This document shows, piece after piece, positions 1-10,092 of a stretch of DNA of 64,000 bases. The position numbers and the translations under genes were made by a program. The DNA is from Liquidambar formosana (Eukaryota; Streptophyta; Magnoliopsida; Saxifragales; Altingiaceae). The notes under the pieces were generated by a model. It searched no databases. It had not been told where the DNA came from and saw only the letters and a program-made list of their open reading frames with translations. The DNA lies in NCBI GenBank assembly GCA_039720395.1, contig JBBPBK010000041.1, positions 1 to 64,000 on the forward strand. Direction: 5' to 3'. Position 1 is the stretch's first letter. Each line of letters opens with the position of its first letter.

Positions 1-1697
1 CCATATTTACTTTTGATGATTAAGTGCCATACAGAGTCATTTTCCTTAGGAAATCTCCAAAGCCACTTACCCACTAAAGCTTGGTTATAGTAATTAGATT
101 ACCAACTCTTAACCCACTTCCCACTTTTGGTCTTCCCACATTATCCCACCTAATGAGATGATCTTTTTTGTTATCCCCTATTCCCACCAAAGAAAATCTC
201 ATTGCATTCTCTCAATCTTTTTAGCTACTCTCATTGGCATCCTTAAAAGGGACATGTAATAGATGGGAATAGAAGCTTGACAAGCCTGAATAAGAGTGAT
301 TCTTCCCCGTAATGAAATAAATGCCTTCTTCCATCCATCAAGTCTCTTGGAAATTCGCTCCACAATTGGATCCCAAAACCTAATAGAGTTAGGATCACCA
401 CCAAGAGGTAAACCTAAATACTTAACAAGAAGCTTTTCAATCCCACACCCTACCAATGAAGCAAGTCTAGTTATAATGTGGTAAAAACATTTATCCCAAT
501 CAAAGAGCCTTACTCATATTGATCTTTAACCTAGAAAGATAACAAAAAATTTTGAAATCAAACACAACCTTCTCACACTATCTTCCTCATTGTTAGAGAA
601 AAAAATGGTATCATCCGCAAATTGTAGAAGATGATCATTGGCACTATTTCTACCCATCGGAGGCCTTTAACTAAACCAACCTCATCAACTCTGATAATCA
701 GCCAGCTTAAAATATCCACTACCAAAGTGAACAAGGAATGGGGAAAGGGGATCGCCTTGCCTAAGACTTCTAGACGCATTAAACCACCCTTCAGCCTTAC
801 CATTAAAGAGAATAGAAAAAGAAACAGAATCTAAACAACCTCCATCCAAACTCTTCATCTACGACCAAAACCTTTCTTGAATAAAACATAATCCAGGAAA
901 TTCCAGTCCACATGATTGTAAGCTATCTCAAAGTCTACTTTAAGGATGACTCCTTCCTTTTAGTCTTTCTATATTCCTCTACAACTCATTAGCCACTAGG
1001 ACTGCATCCAGAATTTGCCTATCTTTGACAAAGGCACTTTGAATTGGGGAGATAGTACTATGGATGATCAATCTCAACTGCCTAGAAAGGACTTCAACAA
1101 TAATATTATAAAGGCTTGTGACCAAACTAATGGGTCTGAAATCCTTGATGTAATGGATCTATTCTTTTTTGGAATGAGAGTTATAAAGGTAAAATTAGTA
1201 TTCTTATTGATGACTCCATTATCATAGAATTCATTAAAAACTTTAACTAAGTACTCTCTCACAATCTCTCAACAATTTTGACACACTGCCATAGTAAAAC
1301 CATCAGGCCCACGAGCCCTTTCCCTATCCATATCATAAATGGCTTCTCTAATCTTCTCCATATCAAAAGGCCTCTTTAGAAACATAGCATTTGCCTCCAA
1401 AATCGGGCTCCAATCAATCCCCTCAATCCCCACACCACTGCTATCATCTCTAGCCGAATAAAGTGCAGAAAAAAATCTAATGAATTTCTCAGATATGCTC
1501 CTAGGATCCTCCAAAATCTCTCTCTTTCCTTCTCTAATTTCCGAATCATATTTCTTCTCTTTCTCTCTCCCTGCTACTCTATGAAACAGCTTAGAATTAC
1601 CATCCCCTTCCTTGACCAATTTAATTCTAGATTTTTGTCTCCTCACGTCTTCTCTCCGCAAAATAACCTCAAACATATTCTTGAGAGAAGCTCTTTA
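1..1697 (-). mobile_element. LINE (non-LTR retrotransposon) ORF2 fragment, reverse transcriptase part, degenerate
   Basis: Minus-strand frames read like a plant L1-type ORF2, broken by frameshifts. From high to low coordinates: the linker before the RT ('RQKSRIKLVKEGDGNSKLFHR', about 1550-1640), a 'GPDGFTMA' segment (about 1290-1310), 'FNEFYDNGVINK' and 'TLIPKKN' (about 1150-1240), '[20 protein letters not shown]' (about 680-745), an FADD box ('LQFADDTIFF', about 600-630), and 'KYLGLPLGGDP' followed by 'RISKRLDGWKKAFISLRGR' (200-430). Several frame changes and stops mean it is dead. It runs off the left edge of the window. The endonuclease part at 7455-7960 lies on the same strand and in the correct order upstream, so both pieces may be one LINE split by later insertions. 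Confidence 0.85.
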
Positions 1698-3625
1698 GTG
1701 CTTGTTTGGGATAGTTTCAGAGCAAAATCAGAAGTAGAATCAGAAGCTATTAGTAGCAGAAGAGAATCTTATATGCGTTTGGGAGCTGTATTTCAAAAGT
1801 GATCTTATATCATAAGTGATTTTTGTCACGCCCCAAACCCAAAAGATTGGATTTGGCGACATGATTGTCATAACCCACATAGGATTACGTCCCGCATAGG
1901 CTAGACCACTTAACAATATCAACCTATGATAAATTTGTCTCTAATAATTCATCTATAATAAAATTCAAGCTATAGCATAACTAAAATCTCAACAATTAAT
2001 TGAAATAACTAGATAAATCCATATTCATCAAAATAAATTGTCACCTCCAATAACCTACTACAATATCCACTGAGATAACAAATTAAATTCTTCTAACTGC
2101 TAAAATAAAGTTCCAAACTATACTAGTATATCAAGTTGTCGACATTCTAGCTTTTCGTACGCAAAAAACCATCACATCAAGCTAATCATTCATGGGAAAA
2201 AATATAAGGGGTGAGCATAACGCTCAGCAAGAAAACTTTACACAATATATATAGGAAGTGGTCAAGCATATTCGCCGATTGATTTAAAAACAGGAGTAAC
2301 AAAACGATAGAGTTTCACAATAAATCATTTCTTTCAATTTAGTAGGCATATAAACTTTTTAGAAATAATTCTCCTGCTTTCAATTCTATAAATAATAACA
2401 TTGAAACACTTCCGATAATAATGCATTCGATAAATCACTTTTTGATTGATATAAAACAATCAATAAAACACTAATTCATACAATACTTCCTCTGGCTAGA
2501 CTCATATTCAATAGCGCCCATCATCGTGGGACTTTACACTACATCAATACTGATGACCAACAGTATTAGAATCTCCTACTGGGACGGACCAATCTTTCAA
2601 CAGTATTAGAATCCCCTAGGACCAATAATCTAACCAGAGTTCACACTTATACAAAAGAAACATTTGACAAATATCTTTCACAAGTAAAATAAATTCAAAC
2701 ACATATGTAAAACAATTTCAATAAATGACTATTTTTGCTTGACCCACAGTACATAATAAATAAACACTTTGATAATGAAACAATTTTGAAAACAATTGTC
2801 CACAAATCATTGGCTCACAAGAGAGGAATAAAAATTAGATTTATTTTTATTTAATTAAAGAGGGCGATACATTGTGCAAGTTCCCTTACTTCAAGCCAAA
2901 CCTTCAACAATCTAAGCGATCAAACTCCTAATAATCCCAACACTACTCAAAACCTAAAATCAACAATATTATTTATCAATAAATCATACTTAAACTAAAA
3001 GGTCTTGTAATACCAATAATTTTTAAATAGGGTATTAAGGGTTTAATCTATGGTTAACGTAGTTAATCCCTTGATTTGTCGGATGATTACATGCATGGGT
3101 AATGCATGTGTATGATATTATGATGTTGGATGTGTTTTGATGCTTGTGTTGGTGCATTGAGTATCTTTCGGGTGTGTTTAGCCTTATTTGCAACTTAAGG
3201 GTTTAAGTTGCTGAAATTTGGCTAAGTGTTGGGGAAAAAGTGAATTTTCTTAAATCTTTGTTTTGAAAGATAATTTTTGGCGGTAATGGGAGTTTATAAT
3301 ATTATAAGACATTGGTGATTTTATGGGATTTTATTAGCATGTTTGGATTGGGTTCCACGTATGTTTGTTTTAGGAAAATCTGTCGGGAGACGAATTTTGT
3401 ACTAAAACTTGAAAATGAGATTTTGATATATTGGGAATTTGATTTTTCTGATATTTTATTTGGATTCAAATTGGGAGTTATTTGCTTATTTTCATTAAAT
3501 AACTTAAAGTTAAAGGAAGAAGAAAAGAATTGAGAAGATTACTTTCATTAATGAAAATAAGGCAGTGGTGTGTACTGTGTGGGTTTATACACATTTGCCT
3601 GAGTTACTGGGCATTTTCAGCAAGG

Positions 3626-3752
3626 GACGATTGATCCTGGCCTGGGGACGATCGATCGTGTCTTGAGGACGATCGATCGTAGGTGCCCTAGAAACATGAT
3701 TTTGCTTCTATTTTTCACGATCGATCATGTCCTTAGACCACGATCAATCGTG
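3626..3752 (+). repeat. Cluster of five degenerate ACGATCGATCGT palindromes upstream of the LTR TATA box
   Basis: Five copies of a 12-14 bp palindromic motif occur within 127 bp: near 3626 (GACGATTGATCC), 3648 (GACGATCGATCGTG), 3668 (GACGATCGATCGTA), 3716 (CACGATCGATCATG) and 3739 (CACGATCAATCGTG). They sit 60-180 bp upstream of the inner LTR TATA box, the place where LTR enhancer repeats are usually found. Function as a factor-binding array is inferred. Confidence 0.7.
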
Positions 3753-3808
3753 CATCGCGGATTTTGCAAATTTTTTTGCGTCAAATGACGCAAATGCCCC
3801 TCACCCTT

Positions 3809-3816
3809 TATAAAAA
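3809..3816 (+). promoter_or_regulatory. TATA box of inner LTR
   Basis: TATAAAAA within CCCTTTATAAAAACCC, followed about 50 bp later by a GA-rich tract. It is the best candidate core promoter of the LTR and would put the U3/R border near 3840. Confidence 0.6.
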
Positions 3817-6366
3817 CCCATCCCCCATGATTTTTAGACCAGATCTGGTCTTTTTAGGCATGGAGAGAGAGAGAGAGAGAAGGAGAGAAGGAGAAGAGGG
3901 GGTGGAGGCTCGATGGTGACTCGCCGGAGCACGGCGACCTCGATCCAACACCGGCAAGCTCGAATCTAGCGTATTTTGGCCCGATCTACACGCGTATGGT
4001 TGTGGATTTGGGTTTTTCTCTCTCCTTGATGCTTGGGAATGTATTATTATGGTTAGATTCATCTTGCCCAACCTCTTGGCGGAGCTTAGAGTTTGTTCAT
4101 AATGGCGTGAGCTTGGATTTCATGGGTTTTGACATAGGTGTTCATCCCCATCAACTCCTTTCGCATTCTAGAGGTATTTTCTCACATTTTGGAGTTGGGA
4201 TTTGTAATTTATTTTGGGTTATCATCTCATTCTTACATTTTTTGGTTATTCATGCATATTTGGGAGTTTTGGTGGCGATTTGGAGTTGGGACCTCCATTA
4301 TCTTCATCAACCAAGTCATTTGGGAGTTAGGGCTTGGATTGGGAGCGTGCATTTGCATCCTAGGGCTTGGACTTCATACCCACAACCTCAAAGGTTACAT
4401 TTTTTCCACGCATTTGGTTGAGGTAGGTGTAATTTACATAGGTTTAAACTATTGACGTGATAATATGGTATATATTATCATAGTATTTGGTATTCTTGGG
4501 CCTAGAATACGTATATAAATGGTTTGTGGAATAAATCTTGGAATGAGATTATGGGTATTTGATAACATAAATGAGATATTATGTTTATTTATGAGCTTGG
4601 TTTATTTTATACATTCTATGGAATAGAGATGTATGGATTTTATGGTTAATTTCTATATTAATTGATGTTTTCGATTATGATTTCAAGGTTATAATCATAA
4701 TGAGAGTTTATGTTGTATATCATAATTTTGGGTATAATTATGATGTTATTTGATTATGGGTTATATACCATATCTTGGAGATGATTTTGGTTAAAAATCA
4801 TTTTATGGTTTATCGCACTGCATGTTGGGCATAATCATGCATTAAATGGACTTAATGAATACTGGGTAAAAGTATTGCATAAAAAGGGGTCATTGGAATT
4901 GGACTACTTGCAGTCAATGGGACTTTACGGTTTTTTCCATTCCTTTGGTCTTGGGGTACTTTCCGGTTCCAGGTAGGAACCCTTGTGTTCCCGAATCAGA
5001 GGCTACTTTCCGGTTCCAGGTAGGAACCCTTGTATTGTCCTCTTGGAGGTTGGGTTTAAATCCTCCGTTTCCGCGCGAAGACTCCTGCAAGAGTGGTTGG
5101 TAATGGATTTAATGTAAATTGGACATGAGTCACATGCATTGGGCATTATGCATTATTTATTTTAAGTTATGGGTTATAACTTATTTTGGGATTTGTAATA
5201 TACTTGGTTAGTATATTTTGCTTTAAATGATATAATGGGTTTTATTTATATCATTGCTTTAGTTTACTATGTCAAATTATATCTACTGAGTCGTCGGACT
5301 CACGCCTATTATTCTTAAATGTTTTTCAGATAATCCAGGGATTGGTTTTGCTCTTATAGGCGGAAGATACTCCTAATGGAAATTTCTTTATGTTTATTAT
5401 TAATGTATTTTTCATGAGAAGGAACATGTAATTAAGTGGGTTTCGATTGGGTTAATGTAAATGTAAATTCAATCCGGGTTGTAATTTTAGTTACTTATGG
5501 TTGTATGTATGTGGAATGCAACGCATGGGATGATACCACTTCCATGGATGACAGGAAATTTTTATGTATGAATTTTTATAACAGGTTTTCACGATGGTAT
5601 GTCCTATCTACGGATGGGTCATGCCGAAAATTTTTAAAATGATTGAGGATTTTAATACGGGTCATCCACGTTTTATCAAAAGATTATTTAAAATAAAGCT
5701 CGTTTTATTACTATTGATCACGGCTTAATTAATTTGGGTCGTGACAGGTTTCTCCAACTAAATGGTGCGTTAAGGGTTCAACTTCTAATTCTCATGGCCT
5801 TATAATGCTTACTATATTTAATATAATTAATATGTATACTAACGTGGCATTAAAATAGACTCATGTTAAATTATAAATTAATAGGTTTGAATTACTTTTT
5901 AACACAGAAAAGTTACCAGTCAATCTGAGAGAAGTTGACTGTCAACAAATGTGAAGTTGACAGTCAGAATGTAGTAAAACAACAGCAGATTTTTTTATTA
6001 ACTTCCTATGCTAGCCAAGGCAAAAGTAGAAGTTCACCCACTGATTTTCCCTCAAAATCAGTCCCTAAATCCGTGGGAGAGATGTTTGTGGAAGGGTGTA
6101 TGGTAGGGTTTGAGATGGTGATGATGGTTTAGTGGTTGTAGAAGTGATAGAGATGGAGGATTGGATTAGAGATGAAAATCTTGCTAACATAGTAAAGTTA
6201 CCCGTCAATAGATGGTAAGTTACCTGTGAACAGACATGAAGTTGGCAGTCGATTTGTACAAAACAGCAACAGCTCCTTTCTTTTTCCTTCTCTCTTGTTT
6301 TCTTTTCTTTTCTCTCTCTTTGTATTGTTTTCAGTCAAAAGAATATAAATCCTCCCTAAAGGTTCC

Positions 6367-6376
6367 TTATATATAG
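6367..6376 (-). promoter_or_regulatory. TATA box of outer LTR
   Basis: The minus strand reads CTATATATAAGG, about 220 bp inside the 5' end of the outer LTR at 6596. Downstream on the minus strand comes a purine-rich leader, then repeats of GTTACC/GTTGAC-type motifs (6190-6250 and 5910-5966). Confidence 0.5.
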
Positions 6377-6601
6377 TACAAGTTAATCCTAACCTAATTA
6401 GGATTACCTTTAAAGTTAGTGTTTGATTAGGATACGAAAACTATCACTCATTGATTAGAAAACAATCACCTTGTTTGGCTACAAAGTTGAATGTGTTCAA
6501 GGTTAATCCTAAATTAACTCATACATTTAAATCTAACTAAAAGTGATCAATTTTATAGTTAATTAATTAAGCCTAAGAAAAATTTTGGGTTTTACAATTT
6601 T

Positions 6602-7454
6602 TGTTTTGTTTAGCAAGAACATTTCTTGAAACTATTATAACCCTAAAATGACAATATGACCCTTACAAAGAAGTGTTTTTTTGCATGTTTGGTATCCAGA
6701 TTTTGCTATACTTTAAAAAATAAAAAATAAAAATGCATGAGTTGTTTAAAAATTTTAAAACTAAATAAATAATTCCAATCACACTTGCTACTTCTATGTG
6801 CCACCATCAAAAGTTTATCAAAAAAAAAAAAAAATCAAAAAATCAAAAAATGTCCCACCATAAGAAAACTCTAATTTTTTTACAGAATGGCCGGCTATAT
6901 TGATAGAACCTAAAAAAAACAAAAAACAAAAAACACAAAAAAAAAGAGACCAAAACTTGGAAACCTCTAGAACCAAAGTCTAGAACCAGAATTAGCCCTC
7001 CAATCTCAACTCTCTCCATGTGTCACTCATCGCACGATAACTTTATGGTGCATTTAAAGTGACTAAATGCACCAAATCCAAATCCAACAAAGAAACCACC
7101 ACTTCTCTCTCTATTTCTCTCCCTCTCTCTCTTTATTGGCCAAGCCTCAACCACGCCACCATCTCCAACCCCTTTGGCCTATGTTTGGGTTCGATCCGTG
7201 GGCAACCCACCCCATCACCGGAAACCTCGTTTTGGGAGTTGAGAAAATGGAAGAAAGGATAGGAACCCACCCCTTGCACGATTCAGTTTCAATCTGTGGG
7301 AAACCCACCCCCCTTGAGTTGTGATATTCACCTACTTTGTTCCCATCACCACCTTGAGCAAAAAAAATGAAAAAAATAAAGAAGGAACAATTGTTGAGAA
7401 ACTTTAAGGATGAAGACGGTGAAGGATTGGAAAAGAATTGATGTTTTCTTCTCT
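6602..7454. other. Non-coding sequence between the solo LTR and the LINE endonuclease piece
   Basis: AT-rich with A-runs (6820-6950), then a more GC-rich part with a twice-repeated 'GTGGGMAACCCACCCC' motif (about 7197 and 7297). Together with 1698-1823 this appears to be material that separates the two LINE pieces, so it could be an older insertion. Its left end reads AGTGCTTGTTTGGGATAG. I could not find matching terminal inverted repeats. Short open frames here (67 and 85 aa) are not convincing genes. Confidence 0.4.
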
Positions 7455-7960
7455 TTTATATACTAAAAAAATATCCTTATTCCATACTTTAATTTTTTCT
7501 TTGATACACTTGAGTTTTTGCATAAAAATGAAACCTTCCTAGCCTTGGACCTGTAACTCATTCCACCAAGTGGAAAAACTATCCTTAAAGGAAGGGTGAG
7601 ATAGCCACATATTCTCAAACCTAAAAAGGGTCAGACCCCAAAAAATGGGATTAGACTCGAGTAAAATGGGGGTGTGATCAAGTAGGCCTCTTCCCAATCA
7701 CAAGTAAATAGGAATCGATCTAATCTGCAACACACTAGCCTATCCCTAAAGTTGGATCGACCAAGTAAATGAATTCAGAGGAGTATCCCTTAATTGACAA
7801 CTACGAATGAAACTACCAAAATTTCTCATGCTAGTAGTAATTCTAGAACTTCTTAACTTCTTACTTGCTCTTCTAATAACATTAAAGTCCCCTCCCACAC
7901 ACCATCTTGGATAACACAGACCAAAAAGATCAGACAATTGAATCAAATAAAAACTGAAGG
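7455..7960 (-). mobile_element. LINE ORF2 endonuclease fragment
   Basis: Minus-strand reading shows 'LSDLFGLCYPRWCVGGDFNVI', with the GGDFN motif of APE-type LINE endonucleases, then 'NFGSFIRSCQLRD'. After a frame change come 'FENMWLSHPSFKDSF', 'WWNELQVQG' and 'FMQKLKCIKEKIKVWNKDIF'. This is the C-terminal endonuclease region plus linker of a plant L1-type ORF2, with frameshifts. In an intact element the 'RRQKSRIKLVKEGD' part found near 1640 should follow it. Confidence 0.8.
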
Positions 7961-7976
7961 AATTACTTCTGCTTTC

Positions 7977-8134
7977 TCATCCAATTTTCTTGCAAAGCTT
8001 TTTCTTCTCATGCTCACACTTCTTCTCGAGCGACTTGAACTCTTTCTTGCATGCATCGCATCGGGCCATCACCGTCGTTCTGGCAGTTTTATTGCGAAGG
8101 AGGTTAATTACAAACTTCTCCCTTTGCGTTAACC
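7977..8134 (-). pseudogene. Possible orphan exon, Cys/Lys-rich, function unknown
   Basis: On the minus strand a CCAG acceptor at about 8135 opens a frame that ends in a TGA at 7977-7979. It encodes about 50 residues including 'TARTTVMARCDACKKEF' and 'KKCEHEKKKLCKKIG'. The four cysteines and lysine richness are unlike random AT-rich DNA. In another frame just upstream a start reads 'MAGGKGKKHLTRVN' (about 8129-8170), so this may be a frameshifted small gene or a captured exon. I do not recognise the family. It adjoins the LINE endonuclease relic, so it could also be transduced sequence. Confidence 0.25.
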
Positions 8135-8159
8135 CTGGTTAGGTGTTTCTTTCCTTTGC

Positions 8160-9780
8160 CTCCCGCCATGACTACAAGACGAAATTACGTGGGAAACAAA
8201 ACAATAATCAAAGTGAGAGTTCAGAGAAGATAAAGTTATTCACCTTGTTCAAAGTGAGAGTTTCGTGAGCAGCAATGTCTCAGAGAGTTTTTGAGAGGTT
8301 TTAGGAGAGCCCTGACTGGTTGTTCTAATAAAAATGATATATCATATATAGAGAGAGAGAGAGAGGGAGAGATATCGATGTGTGTGGTGTATGGCAAAAT
8401 AGTGGTGTGGGCGTGTAGTGTCAATGTATAGGTAGAGGCAGCGTTTGTGTTATATGGCAATAGTGGTATTGTGTCAATGGTCTTTTTGTATGTACGCAAA
8501 TGAGCAGCCTTACAACTTAATTGGGACATATAATATATTATGCCGTAATGTTTTGGAACTTAAATGTGAGAATTTTTTGATGTTCTATATATACCTCAGA
8601 TGTTATGAAAATAAGTGTTGTTAGTTATTTTCATCATTGTTTTTCCCTGGATGCTCGTTTGATGTTTATTATGTTGATGTGTCATTGTTGTATCACTTAT
8701 AAGGATAATTTAAAACAATTTCAAAATTATGGGTCAATGTCACAATCTTTTTAAAATTTTAAAATTGAACAATTTTTTTCTTGAATTATTGAATTGTAGT
8801 ATTTAATTCTTTTTGTGAAATTTAATGTCTATTCACGTCAAATTTTCATCAAATTGATTTATGGTGAATTTTAGGAAATTTAGTATCTAAATCAATTATA
8901 AAATGTTAAATATAAGTACTAAACTGTACATGAACTCTTTGCTGGATTTTTTTTTTTTAATTCTTTTTAAAAAGGAACTTTACATGAACTCCCCCAACTT
9001 CAAATGGTGCTATGGTCAAAATTCAATTGGGCCACGAGGTGCAGCTTAAACTTGCGTTACCTCATTTGATTAAGAGCATCATGATATATATCATGATCGA
9101 TGTAACTATTTGTCAGACAATCATAGTTAAATTAATTTGGATCTTTTATAATTTATTAAAGCATGTGTTAGAATTTATTAAAAATGGTGTAAATTGTTTA
9201 GATTTTACTAAATCATGCAATAAAGAGGATCATTTAAATGTGCTTTTGTCTTTATTTCAATTAATTAAAGTGATTTTGTCAGTTGACCAGCTGCAAAGTG
9301 GTAGGAAAGCCCTTTTAAAGTGTTTAAATGTGATTTTGCCCTTCACAATGTTAATTAAAGTGATTTTGTTCCTTAACCCTTTACAAAGGTTGAAGGAAGT
9401 TATATGCTATAGTGATGTGAAGTATTTAATAGGATATTTTTAAAAAAAACCGTATTTTTTCAAAGAAGATAATCAATTAATGTCAAATTTAGTCTCACTA
9501 TTCCAGCTTACCCAACTTATGGCTGGACAAACCCACATAATTCAGAACTAGATTTGGGCCTAACATTGTAGCCCAAAGAGTGTAACAACAATTTCAGCCC
9601 AATGGGACACAACACCCAACTTATAACTGGGCAATATGACTTTACCAACAAATTCAGAACTGAACTTGAATTTGTACTAATTTTCCAGACCATTCAAGTG
9701 AATCTGATGGCAATATTGACGCCAAATGTCCTGCCAGAGAATAGTCCTCGAGACCACACTAGAAGGTAGAAACTGCCCCT
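8160..9780. other. Intergenic, no supported gene
   Basis: AT-rich non-coding DNA. It has a GA microsatellite at about 8349-8370. Around 9255-9370 there are decayed repeats of 'TTAATTAAAGTGATTTTGT', which cause the 143-aa open frame at 9012-9443. Around 9510-9670 'ACCCAACTTAT' and 'AATTCAGAACT' occur twice in the same order. No RNA gene was recognised. Confidence 0.5.
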
Positions 9781-9810
9781 CAAGTGACCACAACGTCCCC
9801 GTGTCTAAAG

Positions 9811-9904
9811 ACGTGTCCGGCGCATGCGAACAGCTTGACACATAGATACATGCACCGCCACGTTGCACTACGTCCCACATGCAAATTACTTCACTTATAT
9901 ATAA
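9811..9904 (+). promoter_or_regulatory. Promoter of the dehydrogenase gene: ABRE-like, two RY motifs, TATA box
   Basis: ACGTGTC (ABRE-like) at 9811-9817, CATGCA (RY/Sph core) at 9849-9854 and 9878-9883, and TATATATAA at 9896-9904. The TATA box lies about 190 bp before the ATG at 10093. The ABRE plus RY combination is the classical arrangement of ABI3/FUS3-controlled seed-maturation promoters and fits the seed-expressed glucose/ribitol dehydrogenase family. Control by these factors is inferred. Confidence 0.5.
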
Positions 9905-10092
9905 TCAAGATCAAAGGACCACGACGGCACCACCCACCTATAGTCTGTTCATCAAGGACCTTACTAACAAGAATCAGAGGGCATCCTAACGCCACCCAGC
10001 AGAGTAGTCACCGGAAAACCCCAGTTTCCGGCAATCCGTGCAATTTTTTTCTGGCAACCCAGAACCCCAGAAAGAGTGTTAGAAGAGCTAGA

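Larger units (their letters stand above)
3006..5746 (+). mobile_element. Inner solo LTR (plus strand), about 2.74 kb
   Basis: It begins TGTAATACCAATAATTTT at 3006 and ends AATTTGGGTCGTGACA at 5746, again a TG...CA LTR. Flanking 5-mers are GGTCT (3001-3005) and GGTTT (5747-5751), a target duplication with one difference. It contains a plus-strand TATA box at 3809-3816, a GA-rich leader after it, and a long untranslated-looking 3' part. That part includes a direct repeat, 'TACTTTCCGGTTCCAGGTAG' near 4957 and again near 5003. No retrotransposon protein is encoded. The 141-aa open frame at 3996-4421 lies inside the LTR and looks like chance. It lies inside and opposite to the outer LTR, so it inserted later. 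Confidence 0.8.
1824..6596 (-). mobile_element. Outer solo LTR (minus strand), interrupted by the inner solo LTR
   Basis: Read on the minus strand, this begins TGTAAAACCCAAAATTTTTC at 6596 and ends GGTTTGGGGCGTGACA at 1824, a TG...CA structure typical of long plant Ty3/gypsy (Tekay/Del-like) LTRs. The 5 bp on each side are identical (ATTTT at 1819-1823 and at 6597-6601), which is a perfect target-site duplication. Removing the inner LTR (3006-5746) and its 5-bp duplication leaves about 2.0 kb, a plausible LTR length. No gag-pol coding sequence is present, so it is a solo LTR made by LTR-LTR recombination. A minus-strand TATA box lies at 6367-6376. Assignment to Tekay/Del rests on end sequence and length only. 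Confidence 0.8.

Noticed and set aside
3996..4421. 141-aa plus-strand open frame
   Set aside because: It lies inside the inner solo LTR just after its TATA box, overlaps another open frame (4138-4455) and has low-complexity His/Phe/Leu-rich composition with no family features.
1824..5746. A single 3.9-kb LTR from 1824 to 5746
   Set aside because: First impression from TGTCACG...CGTGACA ends. The two halves read as 3' ends of LTRs in opposite orientation, and two separate TG...CA elements with their own target duplications explain the sequence better.
8236..8529. 97-aa minus-strand open frame
   Set aside because: It spans a GA microsatellite and simple TG/CA-rich sequence; composition is repeat-driven.
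9012..9443. 143-aa plus-strand open frame
   Set aside because: It is built from decayed AT-rich repeats (TTAATTAAAGTGATTTTG), gives Ile/Leu/Lys-rich protein and has no promoter or motif.
9784..10092. Longer N-terminus for the dehydrogenase from the upstream in-frame ATG
   Set aside because: That ATG precedes the TATA box at 9896, and the family N-terminus begins at MASEGQQ (10093).
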